NCBI GenBank assembly: GCA_964511555.1
Contig: CAZEFR010000004.1
Location: forward strand, 24,392-88,391
Direction: 5' to 3'
DNA from: CAIZGX01 sp964511555
GTDB lineage: Bacteria; Bacteroidota; Bacteroidia; Flavobacteriales_D; Sanyastnellaceae
DNA: 64,000 nucleotides
In this document: in pieces, positions 18,179 to 25,718 of the stretch
Layout of the letters: the number at the start of each line of letters is the position of its first letter
How positions within the stretch are numbered: the stretch's first letter is position 1
Position numbers and translations under genes: made by a program
The notes under the pieces: generated by a model
Told to the model about the DNA's origin: nothing
The model's input: only the letters and a program-made list of their open reading frames with translations
The model's database searches: none

Positions 18179-18790
18179 ATGAACAGGCATCTTCTAATCA
18201 TACTATTATTCTCTGCGATCATAAGTTCATGTAGCATTGAAAAAAGAGTTTATCAATCGGGCTATTACATTTCCGGAAGAAACTTCTCCCATGATGATGT
18301 AGATATTCCCAAGGGTATAAAGCCTATTGCCTTTGAAGAGCCTAAGACCTTAGAAAAAGCATCTGAAGCAGTTATTGTCGCAACTGAGCAATATTCAACT
18401 TTGACATCAAATTATTCTGATTCAACAATAAAAGACAACAATCTTTCAAATATTATTCAGACTAATAAAATTCTGACCAAAACGCATTCCGACTCCATTC
18501 CAGACGATGAAAAAGTACTTTTAGCTAACTATGAAAAAAACCACCAGACAAAAAAGAAACTTAAAAAAATTGGTTTCTATCCTTTGGTGGTTGCGACGTT
18601 CGGATTTTTTATGACTTGGATATTTTTTATTCCTTGGCTCTATGGATCATTAAACAACGATTCGACCTTTTTTACTTTTCTGTTTACTTTCCTTTTTGGG
18701 CTTGCAATGCTCTTTCCTTTGTCTATTGCATATCTCATTCTTTCTATCACCACGAAGAAACAACGTCGAAAACTAAGACGAATGGGCTAG
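18179..18790 (+). CDS. Predicted lipoprotein with two C-terminal membrane helices
   Basis: 203 residues from the ATG at 18179 (MNRHLLIILLFSAIISSC). A lipobox ISSC places the lipidated cysteine at about residue 18. A polar central part follows, then two hydrophobic helices (about residues 133-155 and 163-190) and a basic tail KKQRRKLRRMG. A frame extension back to 18098 has no signal-like N-terminus and would overlap the divergent transporter gene region. No specific family recognised; the terminal helix pair resembles DUF4190-like membrane modules only loosely. Confidence 0.6.
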   Translation: MNRHLLIILLFSAIISSCSIEKRVYQSGYYISGRNFSHDDVDIPKGIKPIAFEEPKTLEKASEAVIVATEQYSTLTSNYSDSTIKDNNLSNIIQTNKILTKTHSDSIPDDEKVLLANYEKNHQTKKKLKKIGFYPLVVATFGFFMTWIFFIPWLYGSLNNDSTFFTFLFTFLFGLAMLFPLSIAYLILSITTKKQRRKLRRMG

Positions 18791-18802
18791 TCAAATGAGA
18801 AT

Positions 18803-18945
18803 TTCTTACNNNNNNNNNNNNNNNNNNNNNNNNNNNNNNNNNNNNNNNNNNNNNNNNNNNNNNNNNNNNNNNNNNNNNNNNNNNNNNNNNNNNNNNNNNN
18901 NNNNNNNNNTTCTTACCTCTTCTTACCTCTTCTTACCTCTTCATC
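18803..18945. repeat. 10-bp tandem repeat (TTCTTACCTC) interrupted by a 100-N gap
   Basis: The bases TTCTTAC run into the gap (18810-18909), and three exact copies of TTCTTACCTC follow it, then a degenerate pyrimidine tract. The repeat on both sides shows that the gap is an uncollapsed or unresolved minisatellite, so its true length is unknown. It lies between the lipoprotein gene and mini-hairpin array C; no gene is visible here. Confidence 0.85.
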
Positions 18946-18971
18946 CCCTCTCTTCCCTTTTTCAAAGACTC

Positions 18972-19056
18972 GCCATCGGCATTCGTCCGCAGGACATTCG
19001 TCTGAAAGACATCAGTGCTTCGCACATTCGTCCGCAGGACATTCGTATCTTTGATA
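18972..19056. repeat. Mini-hairpin array C (CATTCG type)
   Basis: Order on the + strand: GCC-ATC-GGC, CATTCG, TCC-GCA-GGA, CATTCG, TCT-GAA-AGA, CATCAG (degenerate hexamer), TGC-TTC-GCA, CATTCG, TCC-GCA-GGA, CATTCG, TATC-TTT-GATA, CATCATG. The last hairpin contains the promoter box TATCTTTG, and the ATG of the next gene follows five bases after its end. The stems differ between units but stay self-complementary. Confidence 0.88.
19046..19053 (+). promoter_or_regulatory. TAnnTTTG (-7) box inside a repeat hairpin, TATCTTTG
   Basis: Perfect -7 consensus formed by the last hairpin of array C (TATC-TTT-GATA). It ends seven bases before the ATG at 19061. Confidence 0.6.
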
Positions 19057-19060
19057 CATC

Positions 19061-19681
19061 ATGAACCCTCAAGTAGACATCATACTCGAAGAAGGCTGTG
19101 GCCGATGCAAGCTCGTTGGCACTCCTCAATGCCGAATGATTATTCGCAGTCTTGAAATGAAAGCATTAAGAGAAATCGCATTGGAGTCTGGATTGGAAGA
19201 AGAAGTTAAATGGGGATTTCCAGCCTATACCTTCAAGAAGAAAAACATTTTTATGCTAGGAAGTTTCAAAGAATATTCAAGCATCATGTTTTTCAAGGGA
19301 GCCTTGCTCAGTGATCCTGAAAAAATATTGATTCAACCCACAGAGAATTCAAATTCGGGAAGGCAACTTCGGTTTACGAATGCCAAAGAAATTTTAAAAA
19401 TTAAAAAGACAATTCTTCAATACATTTTCGAGGCGACGGAAATTGAAAAATCAGGAGCGAAAGTCGAAGCCAAGAAGACTTCGGAATATCCAATGCCCGA
19501 AGAATTAAAAGACAAATTCAAAGAGCTTCCAGAATTGAAAGCGGCATTCGAAAACCTAACTCCTGGCAGACAGCGAGGATACCTCCTGCACTTCTCTCAA
19601 GCCAAGCAATCTGCCACTCGCCTTTCTCGCATAGAAAAGTGCATGGAAGCAATTTTTAACGGCAAAGGCATGAACGAATAA
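19061..19681 (+). CDS. YdeI/OmpD-associated family protein with DUF1801 domain
   Basis: 206 residues. Residues about 5-110 carry a DUF1801 fold typical of the YdeI group (LREIALESGLEEEVKWGFPAYTF, then NIFMLGSFKEYSSIMFFKGALL). The C-terminal third has the OmdA-like helical segment PMPEELKDKFKELPELKAAFENLTPGRQRGYLLHFSQAKQSATRLSRIEKC. The biochemical role of the family is poorly defined; in enterobacteria a YdeI homologue has been linked to antimicrobial-peptide resistance. A short Cys-containing insert near the N-terminus (EGCGRCKL) is unusual. The start is close to a perfect -7 box. It is followed 11 bp later by the nuclease gene. Confidence 0.75.
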   Translation: MNPQVDIILEEGCGRCKLVGTPQCRMIIRSLEMKALREIALESGLEEEVKWGFPAYTFKKKNIFMLGSFKEYSSIMFFKGALLSDPEKILIQPTENSNSGRQLRFTNAKEILKIKKTILQYIFEATEIEKSGAKVEAKKTSEYPMPEELKDKFKELPELKAAFENLTPGRQRGYLLHFSQAKQSATRLSRIEKCMEAIFNGKGMNE

Positions 19682-19692
19682 ATCAAATTGAA

Positions 19693-20679
19693 ATGAGTAG
19701 TACAAAACGACCGAGAAGAATTATCATACTCATCGCCCTGCTCTGCTTGGTCGTTGCAATTGTTTATGCTTTTCAGTCGAGCAGTGCTCCTGTTGTTTCA
19801 AATACAGAAACCAAACAAGAAGAACAAAAGGAAGAAATTATATCAACGGAGAACATTACCCATCTCGAGTATCCTGCTATTCTTCCCAACGAGAAAATAA
19901 TTTCCCATTCGGGTTATTCTTTTGTCTATTCGGAAGAACACGAACAAGCGAAATGGATCGCTTACGAGTTGACGAAGGAAGAGACCAACAGTCTTTTCGA
20001 GCGGACAGATAAATTTCTCGTCGACCCAATGGTTTCAACCGGAACCGCAGAGAATTCAGACTACGCCAATTCCGGATACGACAAAGGTCATTTGGCCCCT
20101 GCTGCAGATATGGGTTGGTCAGCTTTGGCCATGAAAGAGAGTTTTTACTTCAGCAACATGAGTCCGCAGCTTCCAGGATTTAATAGGGGTGTATGGAAAA
20201 GATTGGAAGAACTCATGCGTTCTTGGGCTTCAGATTACAACGCTATCTACATTGTTACTGGACCAATCTTAAAATCTGGATTGCCAACTATTGGAGGTAA
20301 TCGAGTTTCAGTTCCACTGGAGTATTATAAGGTCATTTTAGATTACACCCAACCCGAAATACATGCAATAGGGTTCATTCTTCCAAACGCCTCATCGAGC
20401 GCTTCGCTTAACACTTTCGCTGTGAGCATTGATGAAGTAGAGAGCAGAACAGGCATCGACTTCTTCCCTGCTCTACCAGACGATCAAGAGACGAAACTTG
20501 AAAAAGAGGTATGTCAAACGTGTTGGCATTGGCAAGCTTCTAAAACGAATAATGGTTCAGGATCAAATCAAAAATCAGGCACTTCAGTACAATGCTCTGG
20601 AATAACAAAAGCAGGGGCTCGTTGCAGGCGGATGACGTTAAGCGAAAACGGGAGATGCTACCAGCACGGTGGAAATTAA
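19693..20679 (+). CDS. Membrane-anchored DNA/RNA non-specific endonuclease with C-terminal zinc-knuckle-like module
   Basis: 328 residues. Transmembrane anchor at about residues 9-28, with the catalytic part outside the cytoplasm. The NUC1-type domain (about 65-275) has the active-site motif DKGH at 130-133 (canonical DRGH, His133 as general base) and the metal-site Asn in YFSNMSPQLPGFNRGVW. The last 30 residues carry CSGITKAGARCRRMT, then CYQHGG, giving a CxGxTxxGxxC-x9-CxxH pattern like the DUF5763 zinc-binding module often appended to phage and colicin-like nucleases. Such enzymes cut nucleic acids in the periplasm or outside the cell, for nutrition or competition. Probably co-transcribed with the YdeI-like gene. 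Confidence 0.88.
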   Translation: MSSTKRPRRIIILIALLCLVVAIVYAFQSSSAPVVSNTETKQEEQKEEIISTENITHLEYPAILPNEKIISHSGYSFVYSEEHEQAKWIAYELTKEETNSLFERTDKFLVDPMVSTGTAENSDYANSGYDKGHLAPAADMGWSALAMKESFYFSNMSPQLPGFNRGVWKRLEELMRSWASDYNAIYIVTGPILKSGLPTIGGNRVSVPLEYYKVILDYTQPEIHAIGFILPNASSSASLNTFAVSIDEVESRTGIDFFPALPDDQETKLEKEVCQTCWHWQASKTNNGSGSNQKSGTSVQCSGITKAGARCRRMTLSENGRCYQHGGN

Positions 20680-20726
20680 CACCGCTTTTCTTTCATAAGT
20701 AAAATCTATAATTTTATAAAAACTAT

Positions 20727-20761
20727 TGATAATCTGTATCATAAGTTAGCATCTACATTTG
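20727..20761 (+). promoter_or_regulatory. katG promoter region: dyad TGATA-N5-TATCA and TACATTTG box
   Basis: TACATTTG (20754-20761) is a perfect -7 consensus 35 bases before the katG start. TGATA-ATCTG-TATCA (20727-20741) is a 15-bp dyad covering the expected -33 position, a plausible site for a peroxide-responsive regulator. The regulator cannot be named from the sequence. Confidence 0.5.
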
Positions 20762-20796
20762 AACGTTCAAACTAGAAATAACTTAAACAGTTTTCA

Positions 20797-23058
20797 ATGA
20801 AAAAAATCCTAGTAATTACAGGGCTCGTTGCTGCAGTAAATGCTTCTGCTCAACCGCATGAAGCCATGCAAGGACAATGTCCATTTCACCCTTCTGCATC
20901 GCCTCAAAAAACAGAAGTGATTGGTAGCGGGCAAAACAACAGAGATTGGTGGCCAAATGCCCTAAATCTAGAAGTTCTTCGTCAGAACTCTAGCCTTTCT
21001 AATCCTATGGATGCTCAATTCTCTTATGAAAAAGCATTCACAACGTTGGATTATTTCGCGTTGAAAAAAGACATCAACGCACTACTTACAAACAGTCAGG
21101 ATTGGTGGCCTGCAGACTTCGGCAACTACGGACCATTCTTTGTCCGCATGGCATGGCACAGCGCAGGAACGTACAGAACAGGCGACGGTCGCGGAGGCAC
21201 GCGCTCGGGAATGGAGCGATTCGCGCCACAAAACAGCTGGCCCGACAACGCAAACTTGGATAAAGCGCGCCGACTTCTCTGGCCTATCAAACAGAAATAC
21301 GGCAATCAAATTTCTTGGGCCGACTTGATGATTTTGGCTGGAAATGTTGCCTTAGAAAACATGGGGTTCAAAACCTTTGGATTTGCAGGTGGACGTGTTG
21401 ATGTATGGGAGCCGGAGCAATACGTATACTGGGGTCCTGAAACGAAATGGCTTGACGATAAACGTTACAGTGAAGGAAGACAACTCGAGAAGCCTCTAGC
21501 GGCCGTTCAAATGGGCCTAATCTATGTTAATCCAGAAGGTCCAAACGGAGTTCCTGATCCACTCGCTTCTGCAAAAGACATTCGCGAAACATTCGGACGA
21601 ATGAGTATGAATGATGAAGAAACCGTTGCGCTTATCGCCGGTGGACATACCTTCGGCAAAACTCACGGAGCTGGAAGTGCCTCTCACGTAGGTGAGGCAC
21701 CTGAAGGCGCTGGAATTGAAGAGCAAGGTTTGGGTTGGAAAAGTGATTTTAATTCAGGAAAAGGAAAAGATGCGATTACATCCGGACTTGAAGTAATTTG
21801 GAATTCAACGCCAACGCAATGGAGCAACAGATACTTCACTACCCTTTTCAACAATGAATGGGAATTGACAACAAGCCCAGCGGGCGCAAAACAATGGACT
21901 CCGAAAAACGGCGTGGCAAACGTTCCAGATGCTTTCGATCCGAATAAAAAGCATATGGCAGGTATGCTTACCACTGACATCGCATTGCGCGTTGATCCTG
22001 CTTATGAAAAAATATCTAGGAGATTCCTTGAGCATCCTGAAGAATTCGCAGACGCCTTTGCTCGCGCTTGGTTCAAGTTAACTCACCGCGACATGGGACC
22101 AAAAACGACTTACTTAGGTCCAGAGGTTCCTAAAGAAAATCTGATTTGGCAAGACCCTATTCCAGCATTGAATCATGCAACAGTTGATAACAATGATATT
22201 GCGACACTAAGAACTCAACTACTTGCATCCGGACTAACCACAAGTGAAATGGTTTCTACTGCATGGGCTTCTGCTTCTACTTACCGTAATTCAGACAGAC
22301 GCGGTGGTGCAAACGGTGCGCGTATACGCCTTGCTCCTCAGAAAGATTGGGAGGTAAACAATCCTAAGCAGCTTGCAAAAGTTCTTGCTGCTTACGAGAA
22401 GATTCAAAAGGAATTCAACAACAAGGCTAAGGATGGAAAGAAAGTTTCTATGGCTGACTTAATTGTTCTTGCTGGTAACATCGCTGTTGAAGAAGCTGCG
22501 AAAAATGCTGGAGTTACCATTGCCATTCCATTTACACCTGGGCGCATGGATGCTACACAAGAGCAAACAGATGTCAATTCATTTGCAGTTCTTGAACCTA
22601 TAGCAGATGGCTTCCGCAGTTACTTGAAGACAAAGTACACTGTTCCAACTGAAGCTCTGTTAGTCGATAAAGCACAATTGCTAACACTTACTGCTCCGGA
22701 AATGACTGTTTTGGTGGGTGGAATGCGTTCGTTGAACGCGAACTTCGACAATTCAAAAAACGGGATTTTTGTTTCAAAGAAAGATCAACTTTCGAATGAC
22801 TTCTTCGTTCAATTGTTAGACATGAATGTGATCTGGACCGCTGTGAATGCCGACGATGAATTGTTTGAAGGAAGAGACCGCAAGACAGGTGATGTTAAAT
22901 ACATGGCTACACGCGCCGATTTGATCTTCGGTTCAAATTCTGAATTACGCGCTGTTGCAGAAGTGTATGCTAGCAACGATGCGAAAGAAAAATTCGTGAA
23001 AGATTTTGCTAAAGCTTGGAACAAGGTAATGAACCTGGACCGCTTCGATGTGAAATAA
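20797..23058 (+). CDS. katG: Catalase-peroxidase, exported form
   Basis: 753 residues, normal for bifunctional KatG (two tandem peroxidase domains, only the first binding heme). It breaks down H2O2 and oxidises small reductants. Distal triad R117, W120, H121 (VRMAWHSAG); the W120-Y243-M269 set needed for the catalase-specific cross-link is complete; proximal heme ligand H284 (GGHTFGKTHG). Unlike most KatG proteins it begins with a signal peptide (MKKILVITGLVAAVNASAQ), so it should act in the periplasm, like enterobacterial KatP. It has its own promoter region with a dyad and a strong terminator, so it is monocistronic. Confidence 0.96.
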   Translation: MKKILVITGLVAAVNASAQPHEAMQGQCPFHPSASPQKTEVIGSGQNNRDWWPNALNLEVLRQNSSLSNPMDAQFSYEKAFTTLDYFALKKDINALLTNSQDWWPADFGNYGPFFVRMAWHSAGTYRTGDGRGGTRSGMERFAPQNSWPDNANLDKARRLLWPIKQKYGNQISWADLMILAGNVALENMGFKTFGFAGGRVDVWEPEQYVYWGPETKWLDDKRYSEGRQLEKPLAAVQMGLIYVNPEGPNGVPDPLASAKDIRETFGRMSMNDEETVALIAGGHTFGKTHGAGSASHVGEAPEGAGIEEQGLGWKSDFNSGKGKDAITSGLEVIWNSTPTQWSNRYFTTLFNNEWELTTSPAGAKQWTPKNGVANVPDAFDPNKKHMAGMLTTDIALRVDPAYEKISRRFLEHPEEFADAFARAWFKLTHRDMGPKTTYLGPEVPKENLIWQDPIPALNHATVDNNDIATLRTQLLASGLTTSEMVSTAWASASTYRNSDRRGGANGARIRLAPQKDWEVNNPKQLAKVLAAYEKIQKEFNNKAKDGKKVSMADLIVLAGNIAVEEAAKNAGVTIAIPFTPGRMDATQEQTDVNSFAVLEPIADGFRSYLKTKYTVPTEALLVDKAQLLTLTAPEMTVLVGGMRSLNANFDNSKNGIFVSKKDQLSNDFFVQLLDMNVIWTAVNADDELFEGRDRKTGDVKYMATRADLIFGSNSELRAVAEVYASNDAKEKFVKDFAKAWNKVMNLDRFDVK

Positions 23059-23075
23059 GAATTTCAAATGATAGG

Positions 23076-23102
23076 AAAGGCCGACGATTGTCGGCCTTTT
23101 TT
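23076..23102. terminator. Bidirectional terminator after katG
   Basis: AAAGGCCGAC, loop GATT, GTCGGCCTTT followed by further T. The stem lies 18 bp after the katG stop. It reads equally well on the other strand, where it would end the SdpI-like/HigBA transcript, whose last stop codon is at 23101. Confidence 0.9.
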
Positions 23103-23418
23103 ATTTTAATCTCTTTTCGGTTTGAACGAAAAGAACAATGACGCTAACTATCAATAATGCAATTGAAATAACCGCAGACACTTCATCATTGATAGGCAGT
23201 GCGATCAGCATTCCTCCAATTGCAAGCATAACCAAACCTTGCTTCAGCATAAGTCGCGAAGAATAGCGCTGTGCTATGTCCCAATTCTCTTGGTTCTTCA
23301 TGCTTCGTGAAGTGCGATATCCGTATATGCCATTAATCTTCTTTGGCGGGAATTTCATTGTGATAAATGCTGCAATGGAAAAGGCTAATCCAACCAAAAA
23401 CAAAGGAAGTACACCCAT
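23101..23418 (-). CDS. SdpI-like small membrane protein
   Basis: 105 residues with three hydrophobic segments (about 3-21, 58-78 and 80-98). The block FPPKKINGIYGYRTSRSMKNQENWDIAQ is the family signature of the C-terminal SdpI/YfhL domain (PF13630), whose founder gives Bacillus immunity to the killing factor SdpC. It follows the HigA-like antitoxin gene by only 2 bp and reads in the same direction, so the three genes look like one operon. Whether it contributes to the toxin-antitoxin function is unknown. Confidence 0.72.
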   Translation of the reverse strand: MGVLPLFLVGLAFSIAAFITMKFPPKKINGIYGYRTSRSMKNQENWDIAQRYSSRLMLKQGLVMLAIGGMLIALPINDEVSAVISIALLIVSVIVLFVQTEKRLK

Positions 23419-23420
23419 GA

Positions 23421-23729
23421 TTATTTAATTTCAATGGTTACCTTTTTTCCGAATCCAACTTCAAATAACTCCAAGAGCGTCTTCAAAGTCATATTACCAC
23501 CATCGTTTTCAATTCGTGAAATATAGCTGCGCTTCTTATTTACTTTTTGCGCGAACTGTTCTTGCGTGAGGTTGGCTTCCTCTCTGTATTGTCTTAGTTG
23601 CATTCCAATGACGAAGGCTGTTGATTCTCTCTCAACTTCGTCTCTTAATTTTGTCCCCTCAGGCCCAAATACCTGATTTTTAACCTCATCCCAACTTATT
23701 AACTTTGGCTTTTCATTTTTTTTCTTCAT
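23421..23729 (-). CDS. HigA-like antitoxin, XRE-family HTH
   Basis: 102 residues. The helix-turn-helix is at about residues 46-100 (LRQYREEANLTQEQFAQKVNKKRSYISRIENDGGNMTLKTLLELFEVGFG), a standard Cro/C1-type domain. The acidic N-terminal part (about 1-40) probably wraps the toxin. The gene begins 17 bases before the end of the upstream toxin gene, in the toxin-first order of higBA systems. HigA proteins neutralise the RNase toxin and repress their own promoter; a perfect palindrome lies upstream of the pair at 24065-24074. Confidence 0.85.
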   Translation of the reverse strand: MKKKNEKPKLISWDEVKNQVFGPEGTKLRDEVERESTAFVIGMQLRQYREEANLTQEQFAQKVNKKRSYISRIENDGGNMTLKTLLELFEVGFGKKVTIEIK

Positions 23730-24054
23730 AATACCTATTCATTAATTTAATAGCTCTTTCAATTTCCCTTGGAGATGTGCGCATCTCCTTTTTTAAATAA
23801 CCATTCAAAACGACAACAATTCGATTTGCCTCGAAAAAGCAGAAAACTCTCCAGATATTCGTCCCCAGTGAAATTCGAATTTCATAAAGTCCTTTGGAAT
23901 TTTGAATCTTCTTAAAATAATTTATTGGCACACGATCAATCTCTTGAATGAACTTAAAAATTTTATTAAACTTTTTTCTAATTGCCAAAGGTTGAGAATC
24001 AAGAAAATTTACAAAATCTTTATCATAAAAATACAGCTCCCTTTTTTTCTGCAT
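23713..24054 (-). CDS. HigB/RelE-superfamily toxin (Gp49-like)
   Basis: 113 residues. The core GLYEIRISLGTNIWRVFCFF followed by VVLNGYLKKEMRTSPREIERAIKLMNRYYEEK matches phage-derived Gp49-like HigB toxins, ribosome-dependent mRNA interferases. The Arg in WRV and the Lys pair in YLKKE correspond to conserved surface residues. The length is typical and nothing is broken, so the system looks active. It is the first gene of the leftward operon toxin-antitoxin-SdpI-like. The assignment to HigB rather than RelE rests on the Gp49-type C-terminus and the gene order. Confidence 0.83.
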   Translation of the reverse strand: MQKKRELYFYDKDFVNFLDSQPLAIRKKFNKIFKFIQEIDRVPINYFKKIQNSKGLYEIRISLGTNIWRVFCFFEANRIVVVLNGYLKKEMRTSPREIERAIKLMNRYYEEKK

Positions 24055-24064
24055 AACAAATGTA

Positions 24065-24074
24065 ACTTATAAGT
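24065..24074. promoter_or_regulatory. Perfect 10-bp palindrome upstream of the toxin gene, ACTTATAAGT
   Basis: It lies 11 bases before the toxin start codon and is a candidate operator for repression by the HTH antitoxin. Short palindromes occur by chance, so confidence is low. Confidence 0.35.
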
Positions 24075-24206
24075 GTCGTCACTCCAAATTGAGTTTTGAA
24101 ATTTTACACCGAAAGTTCTCGAATCCTTATGTGCTAGTTATGCCAACTAAAACTTGAACGAAATAAGGTTTGGTCTGTACAGCAAGGTCTCTGTAACTTT
24201 AACTCA

Positions 24207-25688
24207 ATGAATAAACTTGTTCTGTTCGCGACTCTTCTGTTTCTTGGAAAACTAAACTCCATTTGTGGACAAGAGATTCAATGCATCTTCAATCCGTACA
24301 ACAAAATTGGAAGTAACTACTTCTTCTCGACATATTGGGACATTTCTCCAAGCAACCTAATGGACGGCACATGTATTCAGTATATGTCGAACACCAATGA
24401 GATATACGAAAAGCGCATTTTCAAAAAAGGAATCATTCAATTGGAATTAACACACCACATTAACCCGATGCGAATCCGAACATCCTTCGAACGAGTTAAG
24501 CGCGACAGCACCATAGCGGAATACAAACAATACCGAGAAGACGGGAAATTAGAACGTACAACTAAATACTATCACGACCAAACCGGCCGACGCTGCTGGC
24601 AAGATTCACATTATTATCCGAACGGGAAAATGCAATCGGTTGAATCTTATGCTGCTCTTCGCGCTGAAGAGCTCAAGGGATTCTCATCTGATTATATTCC
24701 TGAGCACACGATTGATTCAGAAGGATACGGCTGGCAAACAGTTCCGATTGGCGTGAGCAAAACCTATTTTCAAAATGGAAAGTTGAATACCCTAAGCACC
24801 TTTGGTTTTACAAAAAACGCATTGGCGGCTTATGACATTGGACTGCATGGCCCGTATGAATCCTACAACGAAGAGGGAGTATTAATGTCAAAAGGACAAT
24901 ATGCTAATGGGAGAGCGAATGGTGAATGGCGTTATTACTTTTTCGATGGAAAGCTTTCTGAAATAAAGACTTTCAAAGATGATTTCGGAATTGGCACTTG
25001 GATCGGTTATCACTATTCAACAGGAAAAGTTGCCTACACAGAAGTGTATGACAACGAAAAGTACTTTTGGCCTGTGCCTAAAACCACTCGTTACAACGAA
25101 AAGGGACAAGTGGTTTACGAAAAAGAAATATTACTCGATGGAAAAGGATACGTTAAATCGTATTTCGACAATGGTCTTCCCAATGACATTACCATATACT
25201 ACCACGGCCCCACGGAAATCTCGGAATACTACGCATACTTCGAAACTGGACAACTCAAAAGAAAAACCTATTACAGAGCGAAAAACGACACGCTAAGCGC
25301 AGAGTATTTCGAGGACGGCAGCATGAAACACTTAAACCTAACTCCTAATATTGGGAGCGGGAATACAAAGCAGTATATGGCCACCTATTACTCTCCTGGC
25401 AAAATGCAATCTCAATCTTACTACACCTACAAAGACGGCATTACAGATCAGCACATTGAGCAATTCTACGAAAACGGAAACTTCAAATACGAATTGGTTC
25501 TTCATGAAAAAGAACAAACCGAAAGAGACTTCTATCGAAACGGAAAATTAAAAACCGAGAAACATTATGTCAACGATTTACTGAATGGAAATTGGATTCA
25601 AAAAGATTCGTTGGGAAACACGTTACGCAATTGCTATTATTCTTCCGGATTCAAACTCGGAAAGTGCGAAAAAATAGAACCTGTATAA
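24207..25688 (+). CDS. MORN-repeat (YwqK-like) secreted protein
   Basis: 493 residues. N-terminal signal-like segment (MNKLVLFATLLFLGKLNSICGQE). From about residue 95 onward come roughly ten MORN-type repeats of the form YxxxGK(L/M): YREDGKLE, YYPNGKMQ, YFQNGKLN, YNEEGVLM, YFFDGKLS, YFDNGLPN, YFETGQLK, YFEDGSMK, YYSPGKMQ, FYENGNFK and FYRNGKLK. In databases such proteins are often labelled 'YwqK family antitoxin', but that name says little about function; they are beta-rich scaffolds. Possible -7 box TAACTTTA ends five bases before the start. The next reading frame begins in the same frame right after its stop. Confidence 0.8.
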   Translation: MNKLVLFATLLFLGKLNSICGQEIQCIFNPYNKIGSNYFFSTYWDISPSNLMDGTCIQYMSNTNEIYEKRIFKKGIIQLELTHHINPMRIRTSFERVKRDSTIAEYKQYREDGKLERTTKYYHDQTGRRCWQDSHYYPNGKMQSVESYAALRAEELKGFSSDYIPEHTIDSEGYGWQTVPIGVSKTYFQNGKLNTLSTFGFTKNALAAYDIGLHGPYESYNEEGVLMSKGQYANGRANGEWRYYFFDGKLSEIKTFKDDFGIGTWIGYHYSTGKVAYTEVYDNEKYFWPVPKTTRYNEKGQVVYEKEILLDGKGYVKSYFDNGLPNDITIYYHGPTEISEYYAYFETGQLKRKTYYRAKNDTLSAEYFEDGSMKHLNLTPNIGSGNTKQYMATYYSPGKMQSQSYYTYKDGITDQHIEQFYENGNFKYELVLHEKEQTERDFYRNGKLKTEKHYVNDLLNGNWIQKDSLGNTLRNCYYSSGFKLGKCEKIEPV

Positions 25689-25718
25689 ATCGTTTCTGCT
25701 CCTAAAGACGAACTTAAA

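Noticed and set aside
18795..19064. Short protein starting MRISY across the second gap
   Set aside because: Exists only because Ns bridge two repeat flanks; no codon-like composition, and it covers a minisatellite and a repeat array.
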